This document shows positions 50,616-59,350 of a stretch of 64,000 nt of DNA, piece after piece (positions within the stretch are counted from its first letter, which is position 1; every line of letters begins with the position of its first letter). The stretch is from Polaribacter sp. Q13 (lineage in GTDB: Bacteria > Bacteroidota > Bacteroidia > Flavobacteriales > Flavobacteriaceae): NCBI RefSeq assembly GCF_016858305.2, contig NZ_CP074436.1, forward strand, positions 1,570,001 to 1,634,000, written 5' to 3'. The position numbers and the translations under genes were made by a program. Below the pieces are notes generated by a model. It saw nothing but the letters and a program-made list of their open reading frames with translations, was not told the DNA's origin and ran no database searches.

Positions 50616-51150
50616 GATCAAGTCCAAAAGTTGTGGGATTTAGAAATTAGGCATAAATATTTGAGAGTCTAAAAAAGCAAAAACCACATGGCCTTACCTC
50701 TTCTAAATTATACTCTAAAAGATTCCGCAGAAACACTTGTACTTCTAACTCTAATAATAGAACAAGCATAAACCTAACAAGACTATTAAACCCCTTAATT
50801 AAGCTCACCTTACCTTCCCATCACTCTTGCACGATCCTCGATCCTCAAAAAGAATAAATCCTATTAAAAGACAGATTAAACCCAAAAGTTGTGATATTAT
50901 AGAATTACGCATAACTACTTGTTAATATAAAAAGGAAAGTTTCTATATTCCTAACCCCTCTAAATTCCGTTCTAAAAGATTCCACAGAAGCGTTTGTACT
51001 TCTAATGACTAAATTAATTGAATATATCATATAACGTAAAGACATGGTTCAAACAATACTATTAAAGCTCTTCAATTTAATTTATCTTAAATGCTTATCA
51101 CATTTACACGATTCTCAAAAAAAATAAATCACGTTAAAAATATGCTTAAT
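50616..51150. repeat. Diverged tandem duplication, unit about 258 bp
   Basis: Unit 1 (about 50616-50876) and unit 2 (about 50874-51150) share collinear blocks: CAAAAGTTGTG at 50625 and 50883, TCTAAAAGATTCCxCAGAA, TTTGTACTTCTAA and ACTATTAAA. No open reading frame or known RNA is recognisable. This fills the gap between tRNA-Gly and tRNA-His. Confidence 0.8.
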
Positions 51151-51172
51151 TTAAAAAAGTATGGAAACAAAA

Positions 51173-51200
51173 AAAGCTTCTTATCTCTAAGAAGCTTTGT
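51173..51200 (-). terminator. Terminator after tRNA-His
   Basis: AAAGCTTCTTA-TCTC-TAAGAAGCTTT hairpin. On the minus strand it is followed by a T-run and lies 7 bp after the tRNA. Confidence 0.82.
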
Positions 51201-51206
51201 TTTTTG

Positions 51207-51280
51207 GGTGGAAGACGGGACTCGAACCCGCGACACTCGGTACCACAAACCGATACTCTAACCAACTGAGCTACAACCAC
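51207..51280 (-). tRNA. tRNA-His (anticodon GTG)
   Basis: 74 nt on the minus strand. D-arm AGCTCAGTTGGTTAGAGT, anticodon stem TCGGT/ACCGA with loop TTGTGGT, T-arm GCGGGTTCGAGTCCCGT. A G at the -1 position (51281) is encoded, as usual for tRNA-His. The acceptor stem GTGGTTG / CTTCCAC has two adjacent T-T oppositions at pairs 5-68 and 6-67. CCA is not encoded. Confidence 0.93.
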
Positions 51281-51335
51281 CATATAATTGCGGGTGCAAA
51301 TATAAAACTTTTTTCCGCTTCTAAAAAAGAAAATA

Positions 51336-52052
51336 TTAAATTAATTTACTTAAATTTTCTACAGCCACGTAACGCTCTGTGGTAAAGCCTTCTGCAGATG
51401 CTACACCAATCAATCTTCCTAAATCTTTTGCTCTATAATCTACACTATCTGTAAAATTCTTACTTGTAATAGGTGTTTCTGGCTCATTACTAGCAGGATC
51501 ATAGAATTGGGAAGCGTATGCTAACACCGATTTCTTTTTAAGATCCATAAATCCTGTAACATCAATTACAAAGTCTGGCACTATATTTTTCCATTGTATA
51601 TAATGATAGACCAACTTTGGTCTCCACTTTTCTTGTAACTCCCCTTCTACTTCTGTCTCTATTTTTAATAACCCACTTAAAAAACATGCATCAGACACAA
51701 GACTACTTCCTTTAGGATGATCAATATGCCGATCGTCTACAGCATTACATAACACAATTTCTGGCTGATACTTACGTATCATTTTTATGACCTCTAATTG
51801 ATGCTTTTTATCATTCACAAAAAAGCCATCTGCAAATCGAAGATTTTCTCTTACAGAAACCCCTAAAATTTGAGCTGAATTCGCTGCTTCAATATCGCGT
51901 AAATCAGCAGAACCTCGAGTACCTAATTCGCCTCTCGTTAAATCTACAATACCTACCTTTTTTCCTAAGGAAATTTCCTTTGCAATTGTGCCTCCACAAC
52001 CTAATTCTACATCATCTGGATGGGCTCCAAAAGCCAAAATATCTAGTTTCAT
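51336..52052 (-). CDS. bshB1: Bacillithiol biosynthesis deacetylase BshB1
   Basis: 238 residues. PIG-L/LmbE deacetylase fold with the zinc motif 'GAHPDDVELGCGG' (His11, Asp13, Asp14) and 'DDRHIDHPKG' for the third ligand. 'VGIVDLTRGELGTRG' is characteristic of BshB1. It removes the acetyl group from GlcNAc-malate on the way to bacillithiol, the main low-molecular-weight thiol in Bacteroidetes of this type. The other bsh genes are not in the window. Confidence 0.96.
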   Translation of the reverse strand: MKLDILAFGAHPDDVELGCGGTIAKEISLGKKVGIVDLTRGELGTRGSADLRDIEAANSAQILGVSVRENLRFADGFFVNDKKHQLEVIKMIRKYQPEIVLCNAVDDRHIDHPKGSSLVSDACFLSGLLKIETEVEGELQEKWRPKLVYHYIQWKNIVPDFVIDVTGFMDLKKKSVLAYASQFYDPASNEPETPITSKNFTDSVDYRAKDLGRLIGVASAEGFTTERYVAVENLSKLI

Positions 52053-52313
52053 TATAATGTACGCATTTAATATATGTTATTTTTTTATCAGTTTTTATCA
52101 TAAAAACCATTCTATTGCCCTAAAAAAAGACAACAAATTCGTCGTTTTACTAATTATTCTTTAATAAAACCATAAATTGAATCATCAAAAATAATCATTT
52201 TTTAAAGAAACATAATAAGAAATTATTTCTATTACGTTTTCGTATTTAATTTTATATAAAATTGACTTCTTTTTGTTGGGATTATCATAAAATTTTACTG
52301 TTCGTTACGGGTA

Positions 52314-52332
52314 TGATATATGTCATATATCA
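52314..52332. promoter_or_regulatory. 19-bp palindrome upstream of pckA
   Basis: TGATATATG-T-CATATATCA, perfect 9-bp arms, 105 bp upstream of the pckA start. It is followed at 52349 by TAATTTTA, a near match to the -7 box TAnnTTTG. The arrangement suggests a dimeric regulator (Crp-, LacI- or GntR-like) that controls gluconeogenesis. The rest of the 384-bp gap is plain AT-rich sequence. Confidence 0.6.
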
Positions 52333-52436
52333 ACCTGTATAATGTGAGTAATTTTACAATATCAAAAAACAATAATATAAACGTCAAATATTTGACCATT
52401 ATAATAATCATTAATTAATAACTATATAATTAAATT

Positions 52437-54047
52437 ATGGAAACCAACAGAAACATGGAAACCTACGGATTAAAAAACGTAACAGTAAATTGGAACTTAC
52501 CTACTGAAGAACTTCAAAAAATTACTATTGAAAAAGGTATGGGTAGAGAAACCAAAAATGGAACTTTAGCTGTAAACACTGGTAAATTTACTGGTAGATC
52601 TCCTCAAGATAGATTTATAGTTAAAGATGATTATACAGCAGACAAAGTTTGGTGGGGAAAAACCAATAAACCTGTTTCTCAAGAAAATTTCGATAAATTA
52701 AAAAAGAACGTTACAGATTATTTATCTAATAAAGAAATATACGCTAAAGATGGTTATGTATGTGCAGACCCAACTTACAGAACAAATATTAGAACCGTAG
52801 CAGAATACCCATGGTCTATTTCTTTTGTATTTAATATGTTCTTAAGACCTACTGAAGAAGAATTAGCTAATTTTGATGAAGACTGGTTAGTATTATGTGC
52901 TCCTGGTTATATTTGTGATGACCCAAAAGCATACGGAATCCGTCAAGGAAATTTCTCTATCATTAACTTTACAGATAAAATTGCTTTAATTGGTGGTTCT
53001 GGTTATACAGGAGAAATTAAAAAAGGTATATTTTCTGCATTAAATTTAATTTTACCAGTAGAAAAAGATGTTTTACCAATGCACTGTTCTGCAAATGTTG
53101 GTGAAGATGGAGATACAGCAATTTTCTTCGGATTATCTGGAACAGGAAAAACAACTTTATCTGCAGATCCTACAAGAAAATTAATTGGTGATGATGAACA
53201 TGGTTGGACTAAAGACAACAACATTTTTAACTTTGAAGGTGGATGTTATGCTAAAGTAATTGACTTATCAGAAGAAAAAGAACCAGATATTTTTAGAGCT
53301 ATTAAGCCAGGTGCTTTATTAGAAAATGTAGTATTTAAAGAAGATGGAGAAGTAGATTATATGGATGGTTCTATTACACAAAACACACGTGTAAGTTACC
53401 CAATTTATAACATCGATAATATTGCAGTACCATCATACGCAAACAACCCTAAAAACATTTTCTTTTTAACTGCTGATGCTTTTGGTGTATTGCCTCCGGT
53501 TTCTAAATTAACTCCTGGACAAGCTGCATACCACTTTATCTCTGGATATACTGCAAAAGTAGCAGGAACAGAAGCAGGAATTACAGAGCCTGTACCATCT
53601 TTCTCTGCTTGTTTTGGTGAACCTTTTATGCCATTACACCCAACAAAATATGCTGAAATGTTAAGTAAAAAAATGACTGAAGCAGGTGTAAACGTTTGGT
53701 TGATTAACACAGGTTGGTCTGGAGGTCCTTACGGAACTGGTTCTCGTATTAAATTAAAATACACAAGAGCAATGATTGGAGAAATCTTAAAAGGAAGTTT
53801 AGATAATATCGAATTTGAACAACACCCTATTTTCGGATTATTTATGCCAAAATATTGTCCTAATGTTCCTACAGAAATGTTAAACCCAATGAATACTTGG
53901 ATAAACAAAGGAGCTTATATTAGTAAAGCAATTCACTTAGCACATTTCTTCCACTTAAACTTCGAGAAATTTGCGAATGAAGCATCAGAACAAATCATTG
54001 AAGGTGGACCGTTAATTGACGAACACCACCAATTAGATCACATGTAA
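52437..54047 (+). CDS. pckA: Phosphoenolpyruvate carboxykinase (ATP)
   Basis: 536 residues. Kinase motifs 'FFGLSGTGKTTLSADP' (P-loop), 'LIGDDEHGW' (metal site) and 'NTGWSGGPYGTGSRI' are intact, with 'NTGKFTGRSPQDRFIV' at the substrate loop. It converts oxaloacetate to phosphoenolpyruvate, the first committed step of gluconeogenesis. An in-frame Met six codons in (METYGLKN) is an alternative start. It has its own regulated promoter region and a terminator shared with the next gene. Confidence 0.98.
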   Translation: METNRNMETYGLKNVTVNWNLPTEELQKITIEKGMGRETKNGTLAVNTGKFTGRSPQDRFIVKDDYTADKVWWGKTNKPVSQENFDKLKKNVTDYLSNKEIYAKDGYVCADPTYRTNIRTVAEYPWSISFVFNMFLRPTEEELANFDEDWLVLCAPGYICDDPKAYGIRQGNFSIINFTDKIALIGGSGYTGEIKKGIFSALNLILPVEKDVLPMHCSANVGEDGDTAIFFGLSGTGKTTLSADPTRKLIGDDEHGWTKDNNIFNFEGGCYAKVIDLSEEKEPDIFRAIKPGALLENVVFKEDGEVDYMDGSITQNTRVSYPIYNIDNIAVPSYANNPKNIFFLTADAFGVLPPVSKLTPGQAAYHFISGYTAKVAGTEAGITEPVPSFSACFGEPFMPLHPTKYAEMLSKKMTEAGVNVWLINTGWSGGPYGTGSRIKLKYTRAMIGEILKGSLDNIEFEQHPIFGLFMPKYCPNVPTEMLNPMNTWINKGAYISKAIHLAHFFHLNFEKFANEASEQIIEGGPLIDEHHQLDHM

Positions 54048-54069
54048 AATTCTAACAAATTTTCATTTT

Positions 54070-54100
54070 AAAAAGCAAAGAGTTTAACTCTTTGCTTTTT
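54070..54100. terminator. Bidirectional terminator overlapping a coding end
   Basis: AAAAAGCAAAGAGTT-T-AACTCTTTGCTTTTT, 15-bp perfect arms with A and T tails. It serves pckA and, on the other strand, covers the last five codons and stop (54084) of the trans-sulfuration gene. Confidence 0.88.
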
Positions 54101-55241
54101 TTATTGCTTGTAATATATCTTCAATTAAGTCTTCTGATTCTTCAATACCTACAGAAAAACGAATTAATCCATCCTTAATTCCTCTTGCCAATCGTTCTTC
54201 CTCACTTAATAAAGCGTGTGTGGTTTGTGCTGGACTAACAGTTGTACTTTCTAAACCTGCTAAACTCATAGCCGGTTTTATCAATTGTAAATGATTCTGA
54301 AATTTCATAGCATCAATTCCTTTTGATAACTCAAAAGATAGCATTGCACCAAAACCTTTCATTTGTTTCTTAGCCAACGCATACTGCGGATGACTTTTTA
54401 ACCCAGGATAATACACGGTATCAATATCTAAATTACTTTCTAAAAATTCTGCCATTTTTTGCGCATTTTTAGTTTGTTCTTTTACACGTAAATTCAAAGT
54501 TTTTAAACTTCTTTCTAACAACCAAACGGTTTGATCGCTCAAATTTCCTCCAAAATTAATCGCTGTTTTCCAAATTTGCTCAATATGTTCTTTAGTTGCT
54601 GCAATGGCACCTGCAGAAATATCTGAATGTCCTCCCATATATTTAGTGGCAGAATGCAACATAATATCAATTCCGAAATCTATAGGATTCTGATTAATAG
54701 GCGATGCAAACGTATTGTCTATCATGGTTAAAATTCCGTTTTCTTTAGCTAATGTAGCAATTGCTTTCATATCCGTAATACCTAATAACGGATTAGAAGG
54801 TGTTTCTATATATAAAACCTTCGTATTTTCTTTGATTAAAGGTTTAAAATCTGCTACTTTATCAGATTCTGTAAATGAATATTCTATTCCATATTTATCA
54901 AATTCTGATACAATAAAATTATAGGTTCCGCCATAAATTACTTGCTGCACAACTACATGATCTCCTTTTTGTAAAAAAGCAAATAACGCGGCAGAAATAG
55001 CTGCCATGCCAGAACCAAAAATTAAAGCATCTTCCGTTTTCTCTAAAGCTGCAATCTTCTTGTGCAACATTTCTTGATTCGGTGTATTAAAATAACGCGG
55101 ATATCGTTTCACATCAACGCCATCAAAAGCATAAGAAGTTGAAGGATAAATAGGAGAAACCGCTCCTTTATATTGTTCGTCTTTAACTTCGCCAACATGA
55201 ACGCAGGTAGTATTTATTCCAAATTTCTTCGATTCTTTCAT
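54084..55241 (-). CDS. Cystathionine gamma-synthase / methionine gamma-lyase-type PLP enzyme
   Basis: 385 residues of the Cys/Met-metabolism PLP family. 'SPIYPSTSYAFDG', 'FGSGMAAISAALFAFLQKGDHVV', the PLP aspartate in 'LTMIDNTFASP' and the lysine in 'LHSATKYMGGHSDISAG' are intact. Family members perform cystathionine synthesis, cystathionine cleavage or methionine gamma-lysis, and sequence by eye does not decide between them. No met or cys genes lie next to it. Confidence 0.92.
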   Translation of the reverse strand: MKESKKFGINTTCVHVGEVKDEQYKGAVSPIYPSTSYAFDGVDVKRYPRYFNTPNQEMLHKKIAALEKTEDALIFGSGMAAISAALFAFLQKGDHVVVQQVIYGGTYNFIVSEFDKYGIEYSFTESDKVADFKPLIKENTKVLYIETPSNPLLGITDMKAIATLAKENGILTMIDNTFASPINQNPIDFGIDIMLHSATKYMGGHSDISAGAIAATKEHIEQIWKTAINFGGNLSDQTVWLLERSLKTLNLRVKEQTKNAQKMAEFLESNLDIDTVYYPGLKSHPQYALAKKQMKGFGAMLSFELSKGIDAMKFQNHLQLIKPAMSLAGLESTTVSPAQTTHALLSEEERLARGIKDGLIRFSVGIEESEDLIEDILQAIKKAKS

Positions 55242-55313
55242 TTCTTTCGTTTTATGCTTGCTAATTTAATAAATCCTAGTACAATCCACTAAAAAAATTA
55301 ATATCTTCGTTTT

Positions 55314-56012
55314 ATGATATCAATACTACTTGTTGGAAATGGAAATGTTGCCACGCATTTATATACTGCTTTTTCAAAAGCTGATAGTATTGCAATTACA
55401 CAAATTAGTTCTAGAAATTTAGAAAAAATTCCAAGTGCAGATCTTACAATTATTGCTGTTTCAGATGATGCAATTGCTGAAGTTTCTTCTAAAATTAACA
55501 ACAAGTTTGTGGTTCACACCTCCGGTGGATGTGCTATTAGCGAGTTAAAAAACAAAAACAACAAAGGAGTTTTTTACATGTTACAAACTTTTTCAAAGGG
55601 AAAAGACGTCAATTTTAATGAAGTTCCTTTTTGCTTAGAAGCTACCACTAAAAAAGACCAACAATTACTTAGTGAAGTTGCAAAAGCAATAGGGCAAAAA
55701 ATTTATACTATAAATTCTGAACAAAGAAAAGCATTGCATGTTGCAGCCGTCTTTGTAAACAACTTTACCAACCACCTTTATAAAATTGGGAACGATATTT
55801 GTATAGAACATAAAGTACCTTTTGAAGTTTTATTACCTTTAATTAAAGAAACTGCTTCTAAAATAGCATCTTTATCCCCAGAAAAAGCACAAACAGGACC
55901 TGCGGTAAGAAAAGATAAAAAAACAATAAAAAATCATTTAGATTTGCTGGATACAAATCAACAAGAAATCTATCAACTTTTAACTAAATCAATTCAAAAT
56001 TCGGTTGATTAA
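55314..56012 (+). CDS. Rossmann-like/DUF2520 domain protein
   Basis: 232 residues. N-terminal Rossmann-like domain 'ISILLVGNGNVATHLYTAF...DLTIIAVSDDAIAEVSSKI' (NAD(P) loop GNGNVA) and C-terminal DUF2520 helical domain ('RKALHVAAVFVNNFTNHLYKIGNDIC...PAVRKDKKTIKNHLDLL'). It resembles ketopantoate or pyrroline-5-carboxylate reductases in architecture; the substrate is unknown. It is followed by kdsC 61 bp downstream, an order I recall from other Flavobacteriaceae. Confidence 0.92.
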   Translation: MISILLVGNGNVATHLYTAFSKADSIAITQISSRNLEKIPSADLTIIAVSDDAIAEVSSKINNKFVVHTSGGCAISELKNKNNKGVFYMLQTFSKGKDVNFNEVPFCLEATTKKDQQLLSEVAKAIGQKIYTINSEQRKALHVAAVFVNNFTNHLYKIGNDICIEHKVPFEVLLPLIKETASKIASLSPEKAQTGPAVRKDKKTIKNHLDLLDTNQQEIYQLLTKSIQNSVD

Positions 56013-56073
56013 ATTTATTTTAAACAAACAATACCACTTCTAACAACGTGTAGAAGTTTTAGAAAATATAAAT

Positions 56074-56601
56074 ATGGAAATTAGTTACAAACAATTATTA
56101 CCACAAATAAATACCTTAATTTTTGATGTAGATGGTGTACTTACCAACGGAATGGTTACGATTATGCCTGACGGAGAATTAGTAAGACACATGAATATTA
56201 AAGATGGATACGCTTTAAAAACTGCCGTTGATAAAGGTTTAAATGTTTGTATTATTTCTGGAGGAAAAAACGAAGGAGTAAGAACACGTTTGGCTAACTT
56301 AGGAATAAAAGACATCTATTTAGGCGCTCATGATAAAATTAAACAATACAACGAATTGGTAGAGAAATACAATTTAAAGCCCGAAAATGTGTTGTATATG
56401 GGAGATGACATTCCAGATTACCCTGTAATGAAATTAGTAGGAATGCCTTGTTGCCCAAATGATGCAGCACCAGAAATACAAGGTGTCTCTAAATATATTT
56501 CTTATAAAAAAGGTGGCGAAGGCTGCGTAAGAGATGTAATTGAACAAATATTACGTGTTCAAGGAAAATGGAAAAATAACTTTAGTGCTAAATATGATTA
56601 A
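56074..56601 (+). CDS. kdsC: KdsC-type HAD phosphatase (KDO-8-phosphate phosphatase)
   Basis: 175 residues, class C0 HAD without cap. Motif I 'FDVDGVLTNG', 'IISGGKNEGVRTRLANLGIKDIYLGAHDKI' and motif IV 'MGDDIPDYPVM' are present. It hydrolyses 3-deoxy-D-manno-octulosonate 8-phosphate in lipopolysaccharide core synthesis. Single phosphatase gene, 61 bp after the DUF2520 gene. Confidence 0.93.
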   Translation: MEISYKQLLPQINTLIFDVDGVLTNGMVTIMPDGELVRHMNIKDGYALKTAVDKGLNVCIISGGKNEGVRTRLANLGIKDIYLGAHDKIKQYNELVEKYNLKPENVLYMGDDIPDYPVMKLVGMPCCPNDAAPEIQGVSKYISYKKGGEGCVRDVIEQILRVQGKWKNNFSAKYD

Positions 56602-56694
56602 ATGTTTATTCACTTCATTTGAAATTATATTTTAAAAACCAATTAAATAATTAAGACCTCTCTTATCGATGTCTTTATAAATCAAAAAAAAAAC

Positions 56695-57123
56695 ATGAAA
56701 AAATCACTTTTTACATTCGCACTTTTAATACTTGCAGTAACAGTAAATGCACAATCAATTTTAGGAAATTGGAAAACAGTAGATGATGAAACTGGCGAAA
56801 CTAAATCGATAGTGAACCTATATGAAGAAAACGGTAAAGTTTACGGTAAAGTTGTTAAAGTACTTAATAAAGATCGTCAAGATGCTGTTTGTGATAAATG
56901 TGAGGGAGATAAGAAAGATAAGCTTATCTTAGGTATGATAATTATTGAAGGCATGAAAAAGAAAGGTGATGAATATAAAGGAGGTACAATTTTAGACCCT
57001 CAAAAAGGAAAAGAATATGGCTGTAAAATTTGGTTAGATGAAGACAACGCTAACAAGTTGAACGTACGAGGTTATATTGCCTTTTTATTTCGCACACAAA
57101 ACTGGTATCGTGCAGTTGAATAG
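56695..57123 (+). CDS. DUF2147-family secreted protein
   Basis: 142 residues with a signal peptide (1-19, ending VNAQ). 'SILGNWKTVDDETGETKSIVNLYEENGKVYGKVVKVL' and 'GGTILDPQKGKEYGCKIWLDEDNANKLNVRGYIAFLFRTQNWYRA' are the family's lipocalin-like beta-barrel motifs. A Cys-x2-Cys pair ('DAVCDKCEGD') may bind metal or form a disulfide. Function unknown, periplasmic. Confidence 0.92.
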   Translation: MKKSLFTFALLILAVTVNAQSILGNWKTVDDETGETKSIVNLYEENGKVYGKVVKVLNKDRQDAVCDKCEGDKKDKLILGMIIIEGMKKKGDEYKGGTILDPQKGKEYGCKIWLDEDNANKLNVRGYIAFLFRTQNWYRAVE

Positions 57124-57220
57124 TTTTTCAATCTAATATAAATATTGCATTTAGTAAAAGCACAAACTAAAAGTACTTAGTTATATACATGTTACTTTAG
57201 TAAAAAAATAAGAAATCACT

Positions 57221-58453
57221 ATGGAGAATATCCATTTTACAATTGAAAATAAAAGTCTTTCTTCTAAAAGTTCTTTGGTAGAAAACATTTTAAAAGGAAT
57301 ACATAGTTTCCCTAATTTAAAAAACAAAAAAGGACTTTTATTTTCAAATTCTATTTTAGATAGATTTATAGACGAAGAAGCAAAACACAACACACAAACC
57401 TTAACAAGCAAAGAAAATAGAAGTATTAGAACCTTGTCTAGTGGAGAGCAAAAAAAGGCTTTGCTCAACTATTTACTGCAACAAAAACCAGATTTTTTAA
57501 TTTTAGACAGTCCGTTTGAAAGCTTAGATATAGCTTCTGTTTCTAATTTAAAAGAAGATCTTATTGCGTTATCCTCAGAAATTATTTTAATTCAGCTTTT
57601 TAATAGAAAAGAAGAAATTTTGCCAATAATAACACATGTTTTAGAAATTGAAAATGATGAGATTATTGAGAATGTTCCTATAGAAAAATATACTTTTAAA
57701 GAAACTAACTTTAATTTTAAAGGCGAAGTTCCTAAACCGATTACATTCTACAAAAATATACCAAACCAACTTATAACCTTACAAAATGTAAATGTTGAAT
57801 ATGATGATAGATGTATTTTAAACAACATTAATTGGACGATCAATAAAAATGAATTTTGGCATTTAATTGGTCCTAATGGTTCTGGAAAAACTACTATTTT
57901 ATCCATGATTTACGGGAATAATGTAAAAGCTTTTAGACAAGAAGTCTATTTGTTTGGTAAGAAAAAAGGATCTGGAGAAAGTGTTTGGGAAATAAAAGAG
58001 AAAATAGGGTATTTTAGTCCTGCTATTTTAGAATTATTTAAACGAAGAATTACGGTTGCACAAATGGTGGTTTCAGGTTTTTATGATAGCGTAGGCTTAT
58101 ACCAAACTCCAACTACCCTTCAAATTAAAACAGCAGATGATTGGCTTGAATTATTAAATTTAAAAAGCAAAAGTAACACTTCTTTTCAAGACCTAACTGC
58201 CGCAACTCAAAGGTTGGTTTTAATAGCAAGAGCTATGATAAAGCATCCGCCATTATTAATTTTAGATGAACCCCTCATTAATTTAGACAACCAAGGAACT
58301 GCAATTGTGGTTGCTTTAATTAATAAAATTGTAAAAGAAAGCGACACCACTATCCTTTTTGTTTCTCACAGAGAAGTAGAAAACTTAAATCCTAATTTTA
58401 TTTATGAACTAACACCTACAGAAAAAGGTTCACTTGGAAACATCAAGCACTAA
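57221..58453 (+). CDS. Tandem ABC ATPase, ModF/PhrA-like
   Basis: 410 residues with two ABC domains in one chain. The second half is intact: Walker A 'GPNGSGKTTIL', Walker B 'PPLLILDEPLINLDNQG' and the H-loop 'LFVSHREVE'. Its signature is weak ('LTAATQRLVLIARAM' in place of LSGGQ). The first half keeps a signature ('LSSGEQKKALL') and Walker B ('DFLILDSPFESLD') but has no Walker A. The fold is like ModF/PhrA, a soluble ABC protein without a known permease partner. The two halves complement each other, so one composite ATP site per chain is likely. Confidence 0.88.
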   Translation: MENIHFTIENKSLSSKSSLVENILKGIHSFPNLKNKKGLLFSNSILDRFIDEEAKHNTQTLTSKENRSIRTLSSGEQKKALLNYLLQQKPDFLILDSPFESLDIASVSNLKEDLIALSSEIILIQLFNRKEEILPIITHVLEIENDEIIENVPIEKYTFKETNFNFKGEVPKPITFYKNIPNQLITLQNVNVEYDDRCILNNINWTINKNEFWHLIGPNGSGKTTILSMIYGNNVKAFRQEVYLFGKKKGSGESVWEIKEKIGYFSPAILELFKRRITVAQMVVSGFYDSVGLYQTPTTLQIKTADDWLELLNLKSKSNTSFQDLTAATQRLVLIARAMIKHPPLLILDEPLINLDNQGTAIVVALINKIVKESDTTILFVSHREVENLNPNFIYELTPTEKGSLGNIKH

Positions 58454-58497
58454 AAATAAGGATTTAAACAAAACTTAAACCTATGAAACTTGAAATA

Positions 58498-59139
58498 CTA
58501 ATTTTTTTCTTCTAACATCGGCACAAAAGCAAAATCTCCTAATTCATGTTTCTCGAACTCTGTGGGAGATTTCCTAATAAACAACGTCATTATTTGTGTT
58601 TTATCTCCAACCGGAATCAACAACCTACCTCCTACTTTTAATTGAGATAACAACGGTTTAGGTACAAAAGGAGCTCCAGCGGTTACGATAATTTTATCGA
58701 AAGGTGCCTGTTCTTTTAATCCTATATATCCATCTCCAAAAATAAATCTTTTGGGTTTATACCCCAGTTTAGGTAAAAAAAGAGAGGTTTTTTTAAACAA
58801 CTCTCGTTGTCTTTCTATCGAGTACACTTCTGCCTTTAATTCTAATAAAACAGCCGTTTGATACCCAGAACCTGTGCCAATTTCTAATACTTTATCACCA
58901 GGCTTTACCTCTAAAGTTTGAGACTGAAAAGCCACAGTGTAAGGCATAGAAATAGTTTGATCTGCTGCAATAGGAAAAGCTTTGTCTTGATAGGCATGAG
59001 ACTCAAAACTACTATCAATAAATAGGTGTCGCGGAATTCTACGTACTGCATTCAATACATTTTCATCGATAATCCCTTTTGCTTTTAATACTTTAGCTAA
59101 CTGGTTTCTAAGTCCTTGGTGTTTAGAAGTGTCTTTCAA
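58498..59139 (-). CDS. pcm: Protein-L-isoaspartate O-methyltransferase
   Basis: 213 residues. SAM-binding motif 'VLEIGTGSGYQTAVLL', the 'AYQDKAFPIAADQTISMPYTVAFQ' segment of the isoaspartyl site and 'IIVTAGAPFVPKPLLSQLKVGGRLLIPVG'. It repairs isoaspartyl residues in ageing proteins. It is convergent with the ModF-like gene (44 bp apart). Confidence 0.96.
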   Translation of the reverse strand: MKDTSKHQGLRNQLAKVLKAKGIIDENVLNAVRRIPRHLFIDSSFESHAYQDKAFPIAADQTISMPYTVAFQSQTLEVKPGDKVLEIGTGSGYQTAVLLELKAEVYSIERQRELFKKTSLFLPKLGYKPKRFIFGDGYIGLKEQAPFDKIIVTAGAPFVPKPLLSQLKVGGRLLIPVGDKTQIMTLFIRKSPTEFEKHELGDFAFVPMLEEKN

Positions 59140-59350
59140 ATTTTATAAATTTCTGGACTCTAAAAATAGTAATTAATCTATATACATAAGCATAAAATTG
59201 TATCTTTGTTTTTGGCTGATTTTTAAAGTCAGAAAAACGAAACTAATGTCTTTATAATGAACGTTTCTGCTACAACGCAAGAAATCATAAAATAACCGAT
59301 TCACTAAAAGGTTTGTTTTACTTTGTTCAGAAAGACTTAAAACATTTTAT

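Noticed and set aside
51197..51385. Small plus-strand open frame over tRNA-His
   Set aside because: Antisense of a tRNA gene and of the bshB1 end; a known source of false peptides.
55242..55313. SAM riboswitch before the trans-sulfuration gene
   Set aside because: The divergent gap is only 72 bp and contains no riboswitch-like pairing.
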